A DNA stretch of 64,000 bases. Source: Marinicella rhabdoformis (lineage in GTDB: Bacteria; Pseudomonadota; Gammaproteobacteria; Xanthomonadales; Marinicellaceae). This document shows, piece after piece, positions 48,213-57,369 of the stretch; position 1 is the first letter of the stretch; each line of letters begins with the position of its first letter. The notes under the pieces were generated by a model, which had not been told where the DNA came from, did no database searches, and was given only the letters and a program-made list of their open reading frames with translations. The position numbers were made by a program, and so were the translations under genes. The stretch is taken from assembly GCF_009671245.1 (NCBI RefSeq), contig NZ_VTFS01000008.1, positions 62,001 to 126,000 of the forward strand, in the 5' to 3' direction.

Positions 48213-49085
48213 ATGGAACCAACTACTTGGAATATATTTGCCCTGATTTTTAAATTAATCATTTACTTGGGCTTTGCTAATGCCATAGCTTTGCCAGTTA
48301 TTACAAACTGGGCTGGCTTTAATAGCAGCGTTCTCAAGAAAACTAAATTATTGTTGTTTAAATCAACATTGTTGGTTCTATTTGCGGTAGTTGGTTATTT
48401 CTTTATTCAAGTTGGAATCATGTCTGAGTCCGGTATCAAAGGTATGTTCGATTCCTTCATGATTCAGCTTGTATGGAATTCATCCATTGGAATAACAACC
48501 CTCTATCGCCTCTTAGCAGTTGGATGTATTTTAATTATTGCAAACTCTAGGAGAGACTATAAGGTCTCATTTATATACGGGCTCAGTTTAATTTTTATCG
48601 GACTTTCGTTTTGTTCATCTGGGCATGTTTCAGAACTTTCATACTTACCAAGATTCTCTATTGCAATTCACGTTTTAATTGCGCTTTGGTGGATGGGCTC
48701 ACTTTACCCTTTGCTTTTATCTTGTAAGCATTCAACCACTAAAAACCTATCAGAACTTATGCATAAATTTGGGCAAATAGCTGTGTTTTTAGTTGGCATA
48801 TTAATTATTGCGGGAGTTTATTTAGCATTCGAGTTAACCGATAGCCTCCAAGAGCTCACCACAACCAGATATGGACAGTTGTTATCTGTCAAGATCATTC
48901 TGGTTTTTCACATTCTTTTACTTGCAGCTTTTCATAAATTCATTGTTGTTCCCAGTCTTTTGAAGAACAAAGAATCAAGGAGTTCTTTAGTTGCATCAAT
49001 AAAGGCAGAGTTTGGTATAGGAGTTGGGATACTGGTTGTAACAGGCATTTTAACCACATTATTAGGACCTGGTCATCATGGGTGA
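48213..49085 (+). CDS. copD: Copper resistance protein CopD
   Basis: An inner-membrane protein with about eight helices (290 residues from ATG 48213; a TTG at 48204 is also possible). Segments such as RFSIAIHVLIALWWMGSLYP and ILVFHILLLAAFHKFIVVPS carry the conserved histidines of CopD. It partners CopC in copper import or handling. The end contains a GPGHHG sequence. Confidence 0.88.
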   Translation: MEPTTWNIFALIFKLIIYLGFANAIALPVITNWAGFNSSVLKKTKLLLFKSTLLVLFAVVGYFFIQVGIMSESGIKGMFDSFMIQLVWNSSIGITTLYRLLAVGCILIIANSRRDYKVSFIYGLSLIFIGLSFCSSGHVSELSYLPRFSIAIHVLIALWWMGSLYPLLLSCKHSTTKNLSELMHKFGQIAVFLVGILIIAGVYLAFELTDSLQELTTTRYGQLLSVKIILVFHILLLAAFHKFIVVPSLLKNKESRSSLVASIKAEFGIGVGILVVTGILTTLLGPGHHG

Positions 49086-49112
49086 CAGGCCATTTTTTAG
49101 GAAATTTATATT

Positions 49113-49589
49113 ATGAAATCAAAAATATTTACCTCAGTACTATCAGTTTACTTAACCTTTTTTTCACTAAGTGCGTTAAGTCACAGCAACAAAAATGATG
49201 AGCCTATTAATCCTTTGTTTACGGGTTTAGGTACAAAAGCTGCCAAAGTAGTCACCCAGTTTCATGAGGCTTTAAAGGCAGGCGATGTCAAGTTAGTCAA
49301 TTCTTTGCTCAGTAAAGATGTTTTGATCTATGAGTCCGGGAACGCAGAGAGATCTTCTCTTGAATATGTCTCAGGTCATCTACTCTCGGACATAAAGTAC
49401 TTATCCAGTGTTCAATCTGAACTCATCGAGCATCAAGTCAAAGTCAATGGCAATATTGCCATCTCAACCTCTCGCTCAAAAGTCTCTAAGGCAGGTGCTG
49501 GTAAGGCAAGTGAGCGTATTTCAATGGAAACCATCGCAGTTTCAAAAATTGACGGTAAATGGCTTATTACACACATTCACTGGTCTTAA
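49113..49589 (+). CDS. Secreted NTF2-like (DUF4440-type) protein, first of two
   Basis: A 158-residue exported protein: signal peptide (MKSKIFTSVLSVYLTFFSLSALS) then an NTF2/SnoaL-like cone (VVTQFHEALKAGDVKLVNSL, VLIYESG, KWLITHIHWS). The cleft ends in His-x-His, suggesting metal or small-ligand binding. Function unknown; found here between CopD and a MerR regulator. A second protein of the same fold follows after 15 bases. Confidence 0.75.
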   Translation: MKSKIFTSVLSVYLTFFSLSALSHSNKNDEPINPLFTGLGTKAAKVVTQFHEALKAGDVKLVNSLLSKDVLIYESGNAERSSLEYVSGHLLSDIKYLSSVQSELIEHQVKVNGNIAISTSRSKVSKAGAGKASERISMETIAVSKIDGKWLITHIHWS

Positions 49590-49604
49590 AAACAGGAGAA
49601 AATC

Positions 49605-50084
49605 ATGTCAAATAAAATTATCACACTAACACTTCTTTTCATCAGCACATTACTTTATGCAAGTGAAGATGACCAAAAAATCAAATCAATTATCAATGAG
49701 ATTAAATCTGGTTGGGAGAATGGAGACGGTACCCCATTCAGGAATAATTTTCTAGATTTTGAAGGAGCAAGATACATCGAATCAGGTGGCCAAAATGAAG
49801 GTTTATCAGATCTGGTTGAGCACCACGTAGAACCAGAAAAGGATGCGTTGAAATTTTTATCATTGAACTTCTCAGACATTGAAATTAATTATGAAGGTGA
49901 TTTCGCTTGGGCTATTGCCAATACCAGAGTCAAAGGTGAGGTATCTAAGTCAGGGAGGATAATAAATAAAAAAGGTTTTCAAACCTTTCTATTCAGGAAG
50001 GTGGCAGATGATTGGAAGGTGGTTCATACACATTCATCTTCTAAAGATGTGAAATCTGAGAGTCATGATGATCATAAACATTAA
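49605..50084 (+). CDS. Secreted NTF2-like protein, second of two
   Basis: A 159-residue exported protein with a short signal peptide (MSNKIITLTLLFISTLLYAS) and an NTF2-like domain (IINEIKSGWENGDGTPFRNN, RYIESGG, DDWKVVHTHSSSK). The C terminus, ESHDDHKH, is His/Asp-rich. It has the same layout as the preceding protein and may be an old duplicate; both probably act in the periplasm with the copper genes. AGGAG precedes the ATG. Confidence 0.75.
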   Translation: MSNKIITLTLLFISTLLYASEDDQKIKSIINEIKSGWENGDGTPFRNNFLDFEGARYIESGGQNEGLSDLVEHHVEPEKDALKFLSLNFSDIEINYEGDFAWAIANTRVKGEVSKSGRIINKKGFQTFLFRKVADDWKVVHTHSSSKDVKSESHDDHKH

Positions 50085-50102
50085 CAGCTAGAGGCTGAGG
50101 TG

Positions 50103-50133
50103 TTGACCTATGTGTTGCACATAGGAGTATTCT
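50103..50133 (+). promoter_or_regulatory. MerR-type promoter/operator
   Basis: TTGACC (-35, 50103-50108) and TATTCT (-10, 50128-50133) are separated by 19 bases, the over-long spacing used by MerR regulators. A perfect dyad CCTATGTG-TTG-CACATAGG (50107-50125) fills the spacer. It lies just before the MerR gene and would drive merR-copA and what follows in response to metal. Confidence 0.88.
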
Positions 50134-50160
50134 TCAAAAAAGCAATGTTAGGAGATTGAA

Positions 50161-50565
50161 ATGAAAGTTAGCGAAGTAGCAAATTTATTAAACACAACAG
50201 CAGAAACCGTTCGCCATTACACCCGTATTGGGTACTTAAAACCTGCTGTAAACAAGTTCAATGGATATAAAAGTTACAGCAAAAAAGAGCAGCATAGACT
50301 GTCATTCATTTTAAGTGCCAGGCAGCTAGGATTCACTGTAAAGGATATTGGAAAAATACTATCAAAATCTGATTCTGGCAACACGCCATGCCCGATTGTT
50401 CGAGAAATAATCGAAACAAGAATACACGAATCCAATTTGCTTTTTGAGAAGGCATTAGCGCTTAAGACGAGGATGGAGTCTGCAGTAAAGAAATGGAATT
50501 TAGAACCAGATGTTGCCCCAACAGGGCTAATGATATGTCACTTAATCGAGAATTTTGATGAGTAA
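50161..50565 (+). CDS. MerR-family metal-responsive regulator
   Basis: A 134-residue activator. The winged helix ([28 protein letters not shown]) and the dimer helix ([20 protein letters not shown]) are typical. Candidate metal cysteines are in [12 protein letters not shown] and GLMICHLIE, spaced differently from classic CueR, so Cu(I)-specificity is likely but not proven. The preceding 19-bp-spaced promoter suggests autoregulation. It overlaps the ATPase region slightly. Confidence 0.88.
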   Translation: MKVSEVANLLNTTAETVRHYTRIGYLKPAVNKFNGYKSYSKKEQHRLSFILSARQLGFTVKDIGKILSKSDSGNTPCPIVREIIETRIHESNLLFEKALALKTRMESAVKKWNLEPDVAPTGLMICHLIENFDE

Positions 50566-50596
50566 AGAAAAGTTAAACAAAACTAAGGAGAAGAAT

Positions 50597-53017
50597 ATGA
50601 AAGATCCAGTATGTGGAATGCAAGTTACTGAGCATTCAGATTTTCATTTCAACTATGAAAGTGAGGATTTTTATTTCTGCAGCGAACGTTGTTTAGATAA
50701 GTTCTCGAAAGACCCTGAAAACTATACCAAAAGTAGTTGTTGTGGTCATTGTGATGAGCCTGAAGATTCAAGTCCAAAAGAAGGTGGTAATCCTGATGCT
50801 GTATATACCTGTCCAATGCATCCCGAGGTGGAACAAGTAGGACCTGGTAGTTGCCCAAAATGTGGTATGGCTCTTGAACCCAAAGACATATCCTTAAACT
50901 TAAACGAAACTAAATACACATGTCCAATGCATCCGGAAATCATCCAAGATGAACCTGGGAATTGCCCTATTTGTGGTATGACTCTGGAGCCTACGGTTGT
51001 TCAAATTGATGAAAAAAATCATGAATTGGAAGATATGTCCCGCCGTTTCAAATACAGCGCTATTTTATCGGTACCGGTTTTCATATTGGCAATGATTACA
51101 GATGTTTTTCCCCAGTGGTTACCAGATGCCATATCAATGAGAATGTCTCAATGGATACAGTTTGTGTTGGCAACGCCCGTTGTTCTATGGGGAGGGTGGC
51201 CTTTTTATGTCAGAGGTGTTCAATCTGTTATTAACAAAAACCTCAATATGTTTACCCTGATAGGTTTGGGTGTCTCCGTTGCCTGGGCTTACAGTGTTGT
51301 TGCTATGTTGTTGCCAGGCATATTCCCTAAAGCCATGTTGCATGAAGGAACCATCATGGTTTATTTTGAGGCTGCTGCTGTTATTACTGCTTTGGTGTTG
51401 TTAGGACAAGTTCTGGAGCTAAGAGCGCGTTCTCAAACCAATGCTGCCATCAAATTATTGCTGGGTCTTGCCCCTAATACTGCCAGAATTATTAAAGATG
51501 ACGGTGAAGAAGTAGATATTCCACTTGAACAAGTACAAGTTGGTGACAAGTTGCGAATCAGGCCAGGTGAAAAAATTCCAGTTGATGGAACCGTCTTGTC
51601 AGGAACATCATCAGTAGATGAATCAATGGTTACAGGAGAGCCCATACCTGTTAGTAAAAAAGAAGGCGATCACCTTATTGGCGCTACAGTAAATTCATTG
51701 AGCTCACTTGTTATGAGTGCTGAAAAAATTGGTTCAGATACTTTGCTCTCACAAATAGTCAAAATGGTTGCTGATGCCCAACGCTCCAAAGCACCCATTC
51801 AAAAAATGGCAGACACAGTATCTGGTTACTTTGTTCCCGTAGTCGTTGTGATTGCCATAATAGCATTCATTGTATGGAACACCGTTGGTCCAGAACCGCG
51901 ATTGGCCTATGCATTGGTTAATTTTGTTGCAGTACTTATCATTGCCTGTCCTTGTGCCTTGGGGCTTGCCACACCAATTTCAATTATGGTTGGAACAGGA
52001 AGAGGTGCACTTGAGGGGGTCCTTATCAAGAATGCTGAGTCTTTAGAGATTATGGAAAAGGTTAACACCCTGGTGGTTGATAAAACCGGTACCTTAACCA
52101 TGGGCAAACCTAAATTGATTAATGTCATTCCAGCTGAAGGATTTGATGAAAAAGAACTTCTTCAATGGGTTGCATCGATTGAAAAACAAAGCGAACACCC
52201 ATTGGCTGAGGCCATAGTGGAAGGGGCTAAAGAGCAGGATGTTTCGTTAGTTGATGTTGAAAACTTTACCTCTGTTACAGGGAAAGGCGTCACAGCTGAA
52301 TTAAATGATAAAAGCCTTGCTTTAGGCAACAGCAAAATGATGCAGCAGGCAGGTACTGAAATAGGAGAGTTCTTTGGGCAGGCTGATCAGTTAAGAAGCG
52401 AAGGCCAGACAGTTATGCTGTTTTCTGTTAATCAAAAACCAGCAGCTATGGTCGTGGTCGCTGATCCTATCAAAGAATCAACGCCTCAAGCGATTGAGCA
52501 ATTACACAAACAAGGTATCGAAGTTGTGATGTTGACTGGTGATAACGCCACCACCGCCCAAGCGGTAGCTTCAAAACTATCAATAGATCGAGTAGAAGCA
52601 GATGTATTACCAGAGCAAAAGGCTCAAATTGTTAAACAACTGCAGTCTCAAGGCAAAGTTGTAGCTATGGCTGGTGATGGCATCAACGATGCGCCTGCCC
52701 TGGCTCAGTCACAAGTTGGCATAGCTATGGGTACGGGTACTGATGTGGCTATGGAAAGTGCCGGTGTAACCTTGGTCAAAGGAGATTTAAGGGGCATTGT
52801 AAAAGCGATTGCACTGAGTCGTTCAACCATGAAAAACATCAGACAAAACCTTTTCTTTGCATTCATTTACAACGCATTGGGCGTGCCGGTAGCTGCCGGT
52901 GTGCTCTATCCGTTTTTCGGCATTTTACTCTCTCCAATCATTGCTGCTGCAGCCATGAGCTTTAGCTCTGTCTCAGTGATTTTGAATGCATTGAGGCTGA
53001 AAAAACAAAAGTTTTAA
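50597..53017 (+). CDS. copA: Copper-translocating P-type ATPase (CopA type) with YHS and two HMBD modules
   Basis: An 806-residue P1B-ATPase. Instead of HMA domains the N terminus has a YHS domain ([27 protein letters not shown]) and two heavy-metal-binding modules ([20 protein letters not shown] and [20 protein letters not shown]). Then come the membrane helices with the CPC metal site ([13 protein letters not shown]), the phosphorylation motif [15 protein letters not shown] and [11 protein letters not shown] chose ATG 50597 for its AAGGAG six bases upstream. It exports Cu(I) from the cytoplasm. Confidence 0.93.
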   Translation: MKDPVCGMQVTEHSDFHFNYESEDFYFCSERCLDKFSKDPENYTKSSCCGHCDEPEDSSPKEGGNPDAVYTCPMHPEVEQVGPGSCPKCGMALEPKDISLNLNETKYTCPMHPEIIQDEPGNCPICGMTLEPTVVQIDEKNHELEDMSRRFKYSAILSVPVFILAMITDVFPQWLPDAISMRMSQWIQFVLATPVVLWGGWPFYVRGVQSVINKNLNMFTLIGLGVSVAWAYSVVAMLLPGIFPKAMLHEGTIMVYFEAAAVITALVLLGQVLELRARSQTNAAIKLLLGLAPNTARIIKDDGEEVDIPLEQVQVGDKLRIRPGEKIPVDGTVLSGTSSVDESMVTGEPIPVSKKEGDHLIGATVNSLSSLVMSAEKIGSDTLLSQIVKMVADAQRSKAPIQKMADTVSGYFVPVVVVIAIIAFIVWNTVGPEPRLAYALVNFVAVLIIACPCALGLATPISIMVGTGRGALEGVLIKNAESLEIMEKVNTLVVDKTGTLTMGKPKLINVIPAEGFDEKELLQWVASIEKQSEHPLAEAIVEGAKEQDVSLVDVENFTSVTGKGVTAELNDKSLALGNSKMMQQAGTEIGEFFGQADQLRSEGQTVMLFSVNQKPAAMVVVADPIKESTPQAIEQLHKQGIEVVMLTGDNATTAQAVASKLSIDRVEADVLPEQKAQIVKQLQSQGKVVAMAGDGINDAPALAQSQVGIAMGTGTDVAMESAGVTLVKGDLRGIVKAIALSRSTMKNIRQNLFFAFIYNALGVPVAAGVLYPFFGILLSPIIAAAAMSFSSVSVILNALRLKKQKF

Positions 53018-53040
53018 TTTTTAACAACAGAGGACTAACT

Positions 53041-53337
53041 ATGGCTGGCTTATTTTCATTACTAATATTTGCTTTGTTTTTTTACTTAATGATGCGTTTT
53101 GGTTGCGGGGCTCATATTGCACATGGGAATCATAATCCCGATGAGCACGATCATGAAGCGACCGAGAAGAAAGTATTCATTGACCCAATTTGTGGAACAA
53201 AAGTTGAAGATGACGAAGGTTATGGAATGTTACACGAAGGTAGGTTGTTCAGGTTTTGCAAAAAAGAACATTTGGATGAATTTGATCAAAACCCGGGTAA
53301 ATATATCAATCAAAATCATTCAGGAGAACTATCATGA
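53041..53337 (+). CDS. Membrane-anchored YHS domain protein
   Basis: A 98-residue protein with one N-terminal helix (LFSLLIFALFFYLMMRFGCG), a His/Asp-rich linker (HGNHNPDEHDHE) and a YHS domain (FIDPICGTKVEDDEGYGMLH, FRFCKKEHLDEFDQNPGKY). YHS modules bind soft metals such as Cu or Hg through their cysteines. It repeats the module found at the start of the ATPase upstream, so it may pass metal to it. Coupled to the next gene by ATGA. Confidence 0.85.
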   Translation: MAGLFSLLIFALFFYLMMRFGCGAHIAHGNHNPDEHDHEATEKKVFIDPICGTKVEDDEGYGMLHEGRLFRFCKKEHLDEFDQNPGKYINQNHSGELS

Positions 53338-53603
53338 ATCACAAAATATCTTTAAAAGCTGTTGGTCATGCAACCAGTATTCTATTGGCTGCAACATTCA
53401 CCATATGTGTAATATTTGATCTCATTTTTCCAGATCACGCCATGTACAAATCATGGATTCAATTGTTACCTGGTGTTCAATGGATTTCATGGCAAAGTTT
53501 CTTTTTGGGTTTAATTGAAACTTATGCTTATGGCTGGTATTTCGCATTGATTTGGGTACCGCTATATAACTACTTTAGCAAGAACCCAAACAAAAAATCT
53601 TAA
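53334..53603 (+). CDS. DUF5676-type small membrane protein
   Basis: An 89-residue protein with two membrane helices. The segments SILLAATFTICVIFDLIFP, LLPGVQWISWQSFFLGLIE and YAYGWYFALIWVPLYNYF match the DUF5676 pattern, a family often next to YHS and metal-efflux genes. Function unknown. Nine bases separate it from the phosphorylase gene, linking metal and nucleotide halves of the island. Confidence 0.78.
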   Translation: MNHKISLKAVGHATSILLAATFTICVIFDLIFPDHAMYKSWIQLLPGVQWISWQSFFLGLIETYAYGWYFALIWVPLYNYFSKNPNKKS

Positions 53604-53612
53604 AGGTTTGAC

Positions 53613-55121
53613 GTGAAAAGAGCATACGACACATTATCTGCAAAGTTGGTGGGAATACATTCTCACCAACCCATCGTTTATATGAGGGAGGATTGTCATA
53701 TCTGCCAATCTGAAGGCTATAGAAGCTTGGTAAGACTTAAGTTAACTCACCTTTCTCACCAAGTAATTGCAGAGCTACACGTTGTAAATAATGATTTTCT
53801 TGAAGAAGGATTGATAGGTTTGAATAAACGTGCATCAGATTTATTACATGCAAAAGATTCAAGCGAGATTACCATCTCACAAGCTCCACCAGTATTGTCA
53901 ATGTCTGAAGTGAGAGGAAAGATTTACAACCAACCATTCACATTCGATGGATTAAAAGCGCTCATTAGTGATATCAAGCACGGTTTTCTAACAGATATAG
54001 ACATTGCCAGTTTTATCAGTATTTGTGCTGGAGGTAGGTTGAATGATGAGGAAATCATTTGGTTAACTAAGGCTATGGTGGAAAGTGGTCATCAGATGAC
54101 TTGGCCAATGGATGTTGTGGTTGATAAGCATTGTATTGGTGGCATACCTGGCAATAGAACCACTCCAATTGTTGTATCAATAGTGGCATCTTGCGGTCTA
54201 TTCATGCCTAAAACCTCATCTCGCGCGATTACATCCCCAGCTGGTACAGCAGATGCTATGGAGTCCATAACTGAAGTTAATATCAGCATCAATAGAATGA
54301 GGACAGTATTGCTAGAGGCCAAGGCATGTTTGGCCTGGGGAGGTAGCGTTAACTTAAGTCCCGCTGATGACATACTGATTAGGGTTGAAAAAGCACTGAA
54401 TATTGACAGTGATGGCCAACTCATAGCATCTGTTTTATCCAAAAAGATTGCAGCAGGATCCACTCATGTACTGATTGACATACCAGTCGGTGATACTGCA
54501 AAGGTCAGAAACAAAGAGGATGCCCAAAGACTAAGTGAACTGATGATTAACACAGGTAAAGCGCTGGGTTTAAAAGTGGAAACAGTCATTACAGATGGAA
54601 CCGCGCCTATTGGCAATGGAATTGGCCCTACTCTCGAAATGAAAGATGTTCTCATGGTCTTAGAAAACTCATTTGATGCACCTGAAGACTTGAAAATCAA
54701 GTCTTTGAACCTCAGCGCAAAAATCATCGAAATGTCAGGAATCACTGAGAAAGGTCTCGGATTAAAAATGGCTGTGCAAGCTTTGGTGAGTGGAAATGCG
54801 CTTAAGAAGTTTCGGCAAATTTGTATGCTCCAAGGTGGGATTAAAGAATTAGGACATGCCTCCTATACCCAAAATATTTTAAGTGATGAGTCTGGGGTGA
54901 TTACTCATATTGATAATCGCCTTATTGCAAGATTAGCGAAGTTGGCAGGCGCACCTGATGCCAAAACAGCAGGCTTATTTATGCAACAAAGGCCTGGGAG
55001 AAAGATTATGAAAGGAGAAGTATTAATGACAATTCATACTGAATCTAACGGGCAACTTAAATATGCCATGAATTTCTATAACCAAAATAAACAAATGATC
55101 AGAGTTGGAGATAAATTATGA
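53613..55121 (+). CDS. AMP phosphorylase / thymidine phosphorylase family enzyme
   Basis: A 502-residue nucleoside/nucleotide phosphorylase. The length and an N-terminal extension of about 85 residues are those of archaeal-type AMP phosphorylases, and the motif DKHCIGGIPGNRTTPIVVSI has the PGNRTT form of that group rather than the STGGVGD form of bacterial DeoA. The expected reaction is AMP (or CMP/UMP) plus phosphate to base plus ribose-1,5-bisphosphate, though thymidine phosphorylase remains possible. Start GTG 53613. It heads an ATGA-coupled group. Confidence 0.83.
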   Translation: MKRAYDTLSAKLVGIHSHQPIVYMREDCHICQSEGYRSLVRLKLTHLSHQVIAELHVVNNDFLEEGLIGLNKRASDLLHAKDSSEITISQAPPVLSMSEVRGKIYNQPFTFDGLKALISDIKHGFLTDIDIASFISICAGGRLNDEEIIWLTKAMVESGHQMTWPMDVVVDKHCIGGIPGNRTTPIVVSIVASCGLFMPKTSSRAITSPAGTADAMESITEVNISINRMRTVLLEAKACLAWGGSVNLSPADDILIRVEKALNIDSDGQLIASVLSKKIAAGSTHVLIDIPVGDTAKVRNKEDAQRLSELMINTGKALGLKVETVITDGTAPIGNGIGPTLEMKDVLMVLENSFDAPEDLKIKSLNLSAKIIEMSGITEKGLGLKMAVQALVSGNALKKFRQICMLQGGIKELGHASYTQNILSDESGVITHIDNRLIARLAKLAGAPDAKTAGLFMQQRPGRKIMKGEVLMTIHTESNGQLKYAMNFYNQNKQMIRVGDKL

Positions 55122-56014
55122 GGCCGGTGGTATTTGAGTTAAACGGTGAAACAGATTTAGGAAAGGGTATTACTCAATCATTAAATGCAATTGTTGGTGA
55201 TTTTGATACCAGGCAGTTTCCAGATGGTGAAACATATATAAACGTTCACTCAGATGTTAAAGACAAAGAAGTGATAATAATCATCACACTTTTGGAAGTT
55301 GATAATTTCTTTCTCAAGCTTGTTTTTTTAAGTCAAACACTGATGGAACTTGGTGCAAAACGAATTGGTCTTGTGGCTCCATATCTCAGTTATATGCGTC
55401 AGGATATTAAGTTCCATCAAGGTGAGGCCCTGACATCCAGAATATTCGCAAATTTAATCAACCAACATTTTGATTGGTTGGTAACAGTTGACCCTCACCT
55501 ACACAGATATAGCACGCTTAATGAAATTTACAGAATCCCTAATGCAGCATTACATGCCAAGGATTTACTGTCGGATTGGATTAAAAAGCACCTGCCCAAT
55601 GCATACTTAATTGGCCCTGATGAAGAGAGTGAACAATGGGTCAAAGCGGTTGCGTTTAATGCTGATGTCATGTTCAGTGTGGCAAAAAAAGAAAGGTATG
55701 GTGATAGGAATGTAAAAGTAACATTCAAACAATTAATGGCCTTACCTAATCAACCTGTAGTTTTGGTTGATGACATCATCTCAAGTGGTCATACCATGCT
55801 TGAAGCCATAGGCTCACTTAAACAACTCGGATTTGAAAAGATCTATTGCTTGGCCATACATGGGATTTTTGCCAATCAAATTGATCGAACATTAATCAAT
55901 GAAGGTGCAACTGAAATCATCACAACAAACTCTATTGAAAATTCAAGTAAGTCAATCGATTTAAGTGAACTTATTAGCAATGAAATTCAAAGACAACTTG
56001 GGGATATTAAATGA
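55118..56014 (+). CDS. Ribose-phosphate pyrophosphokinase-like protein
   Basis: A 298-residue protein of the PRPP synthetase family. The N half has the flexible-loop/ATP region (DTRQFPDGETYINV, VAPYLSYMRQDIKFHQGEAL, VDPHLHRYST). The PRPP loop is VVLVDDIISSGHTMLEA. It is shorter and more divergent than the housekeeping Prs and looks closer to archaeal forms. It may make PRPP, or run with AMP to yield ribose-5-phosphate and ATP. Linked by ATGA on both sides. Confidence 0.82.
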   Translation: MRPVVFELNGETDLGKGITQSLNAIVGDFDTRQFPDGETYINVHSDVKDKEVIIIITLLEVDNFFLKLVFLSQTLMELGAKRIGLVAPYLSYMRQDIKFHQGEALTSRIFANLINQHFDWLVTVDPHLHRYSTLNEIYRIPNAALHAKDLLSDWIKKHLPNAYLIGPDEESEQWVKAVAFNADVMFSVAKKERYGDRNVKVTFKQLMALPNQPVVLVDDIISSGHTMLEAIGSLKQLGFEKIYCLAIHGIFANQIDRTLINEGATEIITTNSIENSSKSIDLSELISNEIQRQLGDIK

Positions 56015-57369
56015 ACATCACTTTTTATGGTGCCACTGGTACAGTTACGGGGTCCAAATACTTACTGGAAACAAACAACACTAAATTACTTGTCGATTGT
56101 GGCTTATTTCAAGGCTACAAAAACCTGAGGCAAAGGAATTGGAAACCTCTGCCATTTGATATCAAAACAATTGATGCTGTTTTGTTAACACACGCTCATT
56201 TAGATCATTCGGGCATGATCCCATTACTATACAAAGAAGGCTATAGAGGGCCTATTTATTCAACTTATGCTACCTATGAGTTGTGTAAATTACTACTACC
56301 CGACAGTGGCCACTTGCAAGAGGAGGAAGCTAAATTCAGGAATAAACACGGATTAAGTAAACACGAAGTAGCAGAACCACTTTATGACCTAAAAACAGCG
56401 CAGGAAAGTCTATCCCTGTTCAAACCTGTTGCCTTTGACCAAGAACTTTCCATCAATGGTTCGATTTTTACATTCCGTTCTGCTGGACACATTTTGGGTG
56501 CAGCAACGATCAGAGTTGAATCGGCTAATAAAAGTATTGTTTTTACCGGTGATGTAGGACGGCCCAATGATTTGGTCATGTATCCACCCAAACCCATTGC
56601 ATCATCTGATTACTTAGTTATTGAGTCAACCTATGGCAATCGATTACACGATACACACGATCCTGAACAGGTTTTAGAAGATATCATCAAACAAACTATA
56701 AGCAAAGGTGGTTCTATTTTGATTCCAAGTTTTGCAGTTGGGCGATCACAGTCAATTATGTTTGTTTTGTCACAGCTAATTCAGGCCAAACGTATTCCAG
56801 CACTGCCAATTTTCTTGGATAGTCCAATGGCTATAAACGCATCAGATATATATTGTGATTTTTCAATTGAACATAGGTTAAAGAGTAATCAATGCAGGCA
56901 AATGTGTGACCATGTTAAGTACACGCGTTCTGTAGATGAGTCCAAAGCTTTGGCAAATATCAATTACCCTCACATCATTATTTCAGCCAGTGGAATGGCA
57001 ACTGGTGGAAGGGTACTACATCACCTTAAGAGGATGGTTACTGATCATCGAAACAGCATTGTATTTGCAGGCTATCAAGCTGGTGGAACCAGAGGCCAGA
57101 AACTCTTACAAGGCAGTTCTGCAATCAGAATTTTTGGACAAGACTTTGATGTTAAAGCATCAATACATAAACTCCCTGGATTTTCAGCACATGCAGACTA
57201 TTCAGAGATGGTTAGCTGGCTGCGTGAGACTCAAGATTTTCATCCCAAAAAGGTTTTTGTTGTTCACGGAGAGCCTGATGCAGCAGATGAGTTTCGCATT
57301 CACTTGCAAGATGAGTTTAATTGGGATGTGAGTGTTCCCGATTATAAAGAGAGGGTCAATTTGGTATGA
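56011..57369 (+). CDS. MBL-fold beta-CASP RNA-processing-type hydrolase
   Basis: A 452-residue metallo-beta-lactamase/beta-CASP protein with RMMBL tail, similar to RNA endonucleases or exonucleases such as CPSF-like bacterial proteins. Zinc motif THAHLDHSG, later SAGHILGA, VFTGDVG, and the beta-CASP block YGNRLHD ... ISASGMATGGR. The C-terminal motif PGFSAHADYSEM and FVVHGEPDA complete the site. It would release nucleotides from RNA if it has the family activity. ATGA-coupled to the neighbours. Confidence 0.85.
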   Translation: MNITFYGATGTVTGSKYLLETNNTKLLVDCGLFQGYKNLRQRNWKPLPFDIKTIDAVLLTHAHLDHSGMIPLLYKEGYRGPIYSTYATYELCKLLLPDSGHLQEEEAKFRNKHGLSKHEVAEPLYDLKTAQESLSLFKPVAFDQELSINGSIFTFRSAGHILGAATIRVESANKSIVFTGDVGRPNDLVMYPPKPIASSDYLVIESTYGNRLHDTHDPEQVLEDIIKQTISKGGSILIPSFAVGRSQSIMFVLSQLIQAKRIPALPIFLDSPMAINASDIYCDFSIEHRLKSNQCRQMCDHVKYTRSVDESKALANINYPHIIISASGMATGGRVLHHLKRMVTDHRNSIVFAGYQAGGTRGQKLLQGSSAIRIFGQDFDVKASIHKLPGFSAHADYSEMVSWLRETQDFHPKKVFVVHGEPDAADEFRIHLQDEFNWDVSVPDYKERVNLV

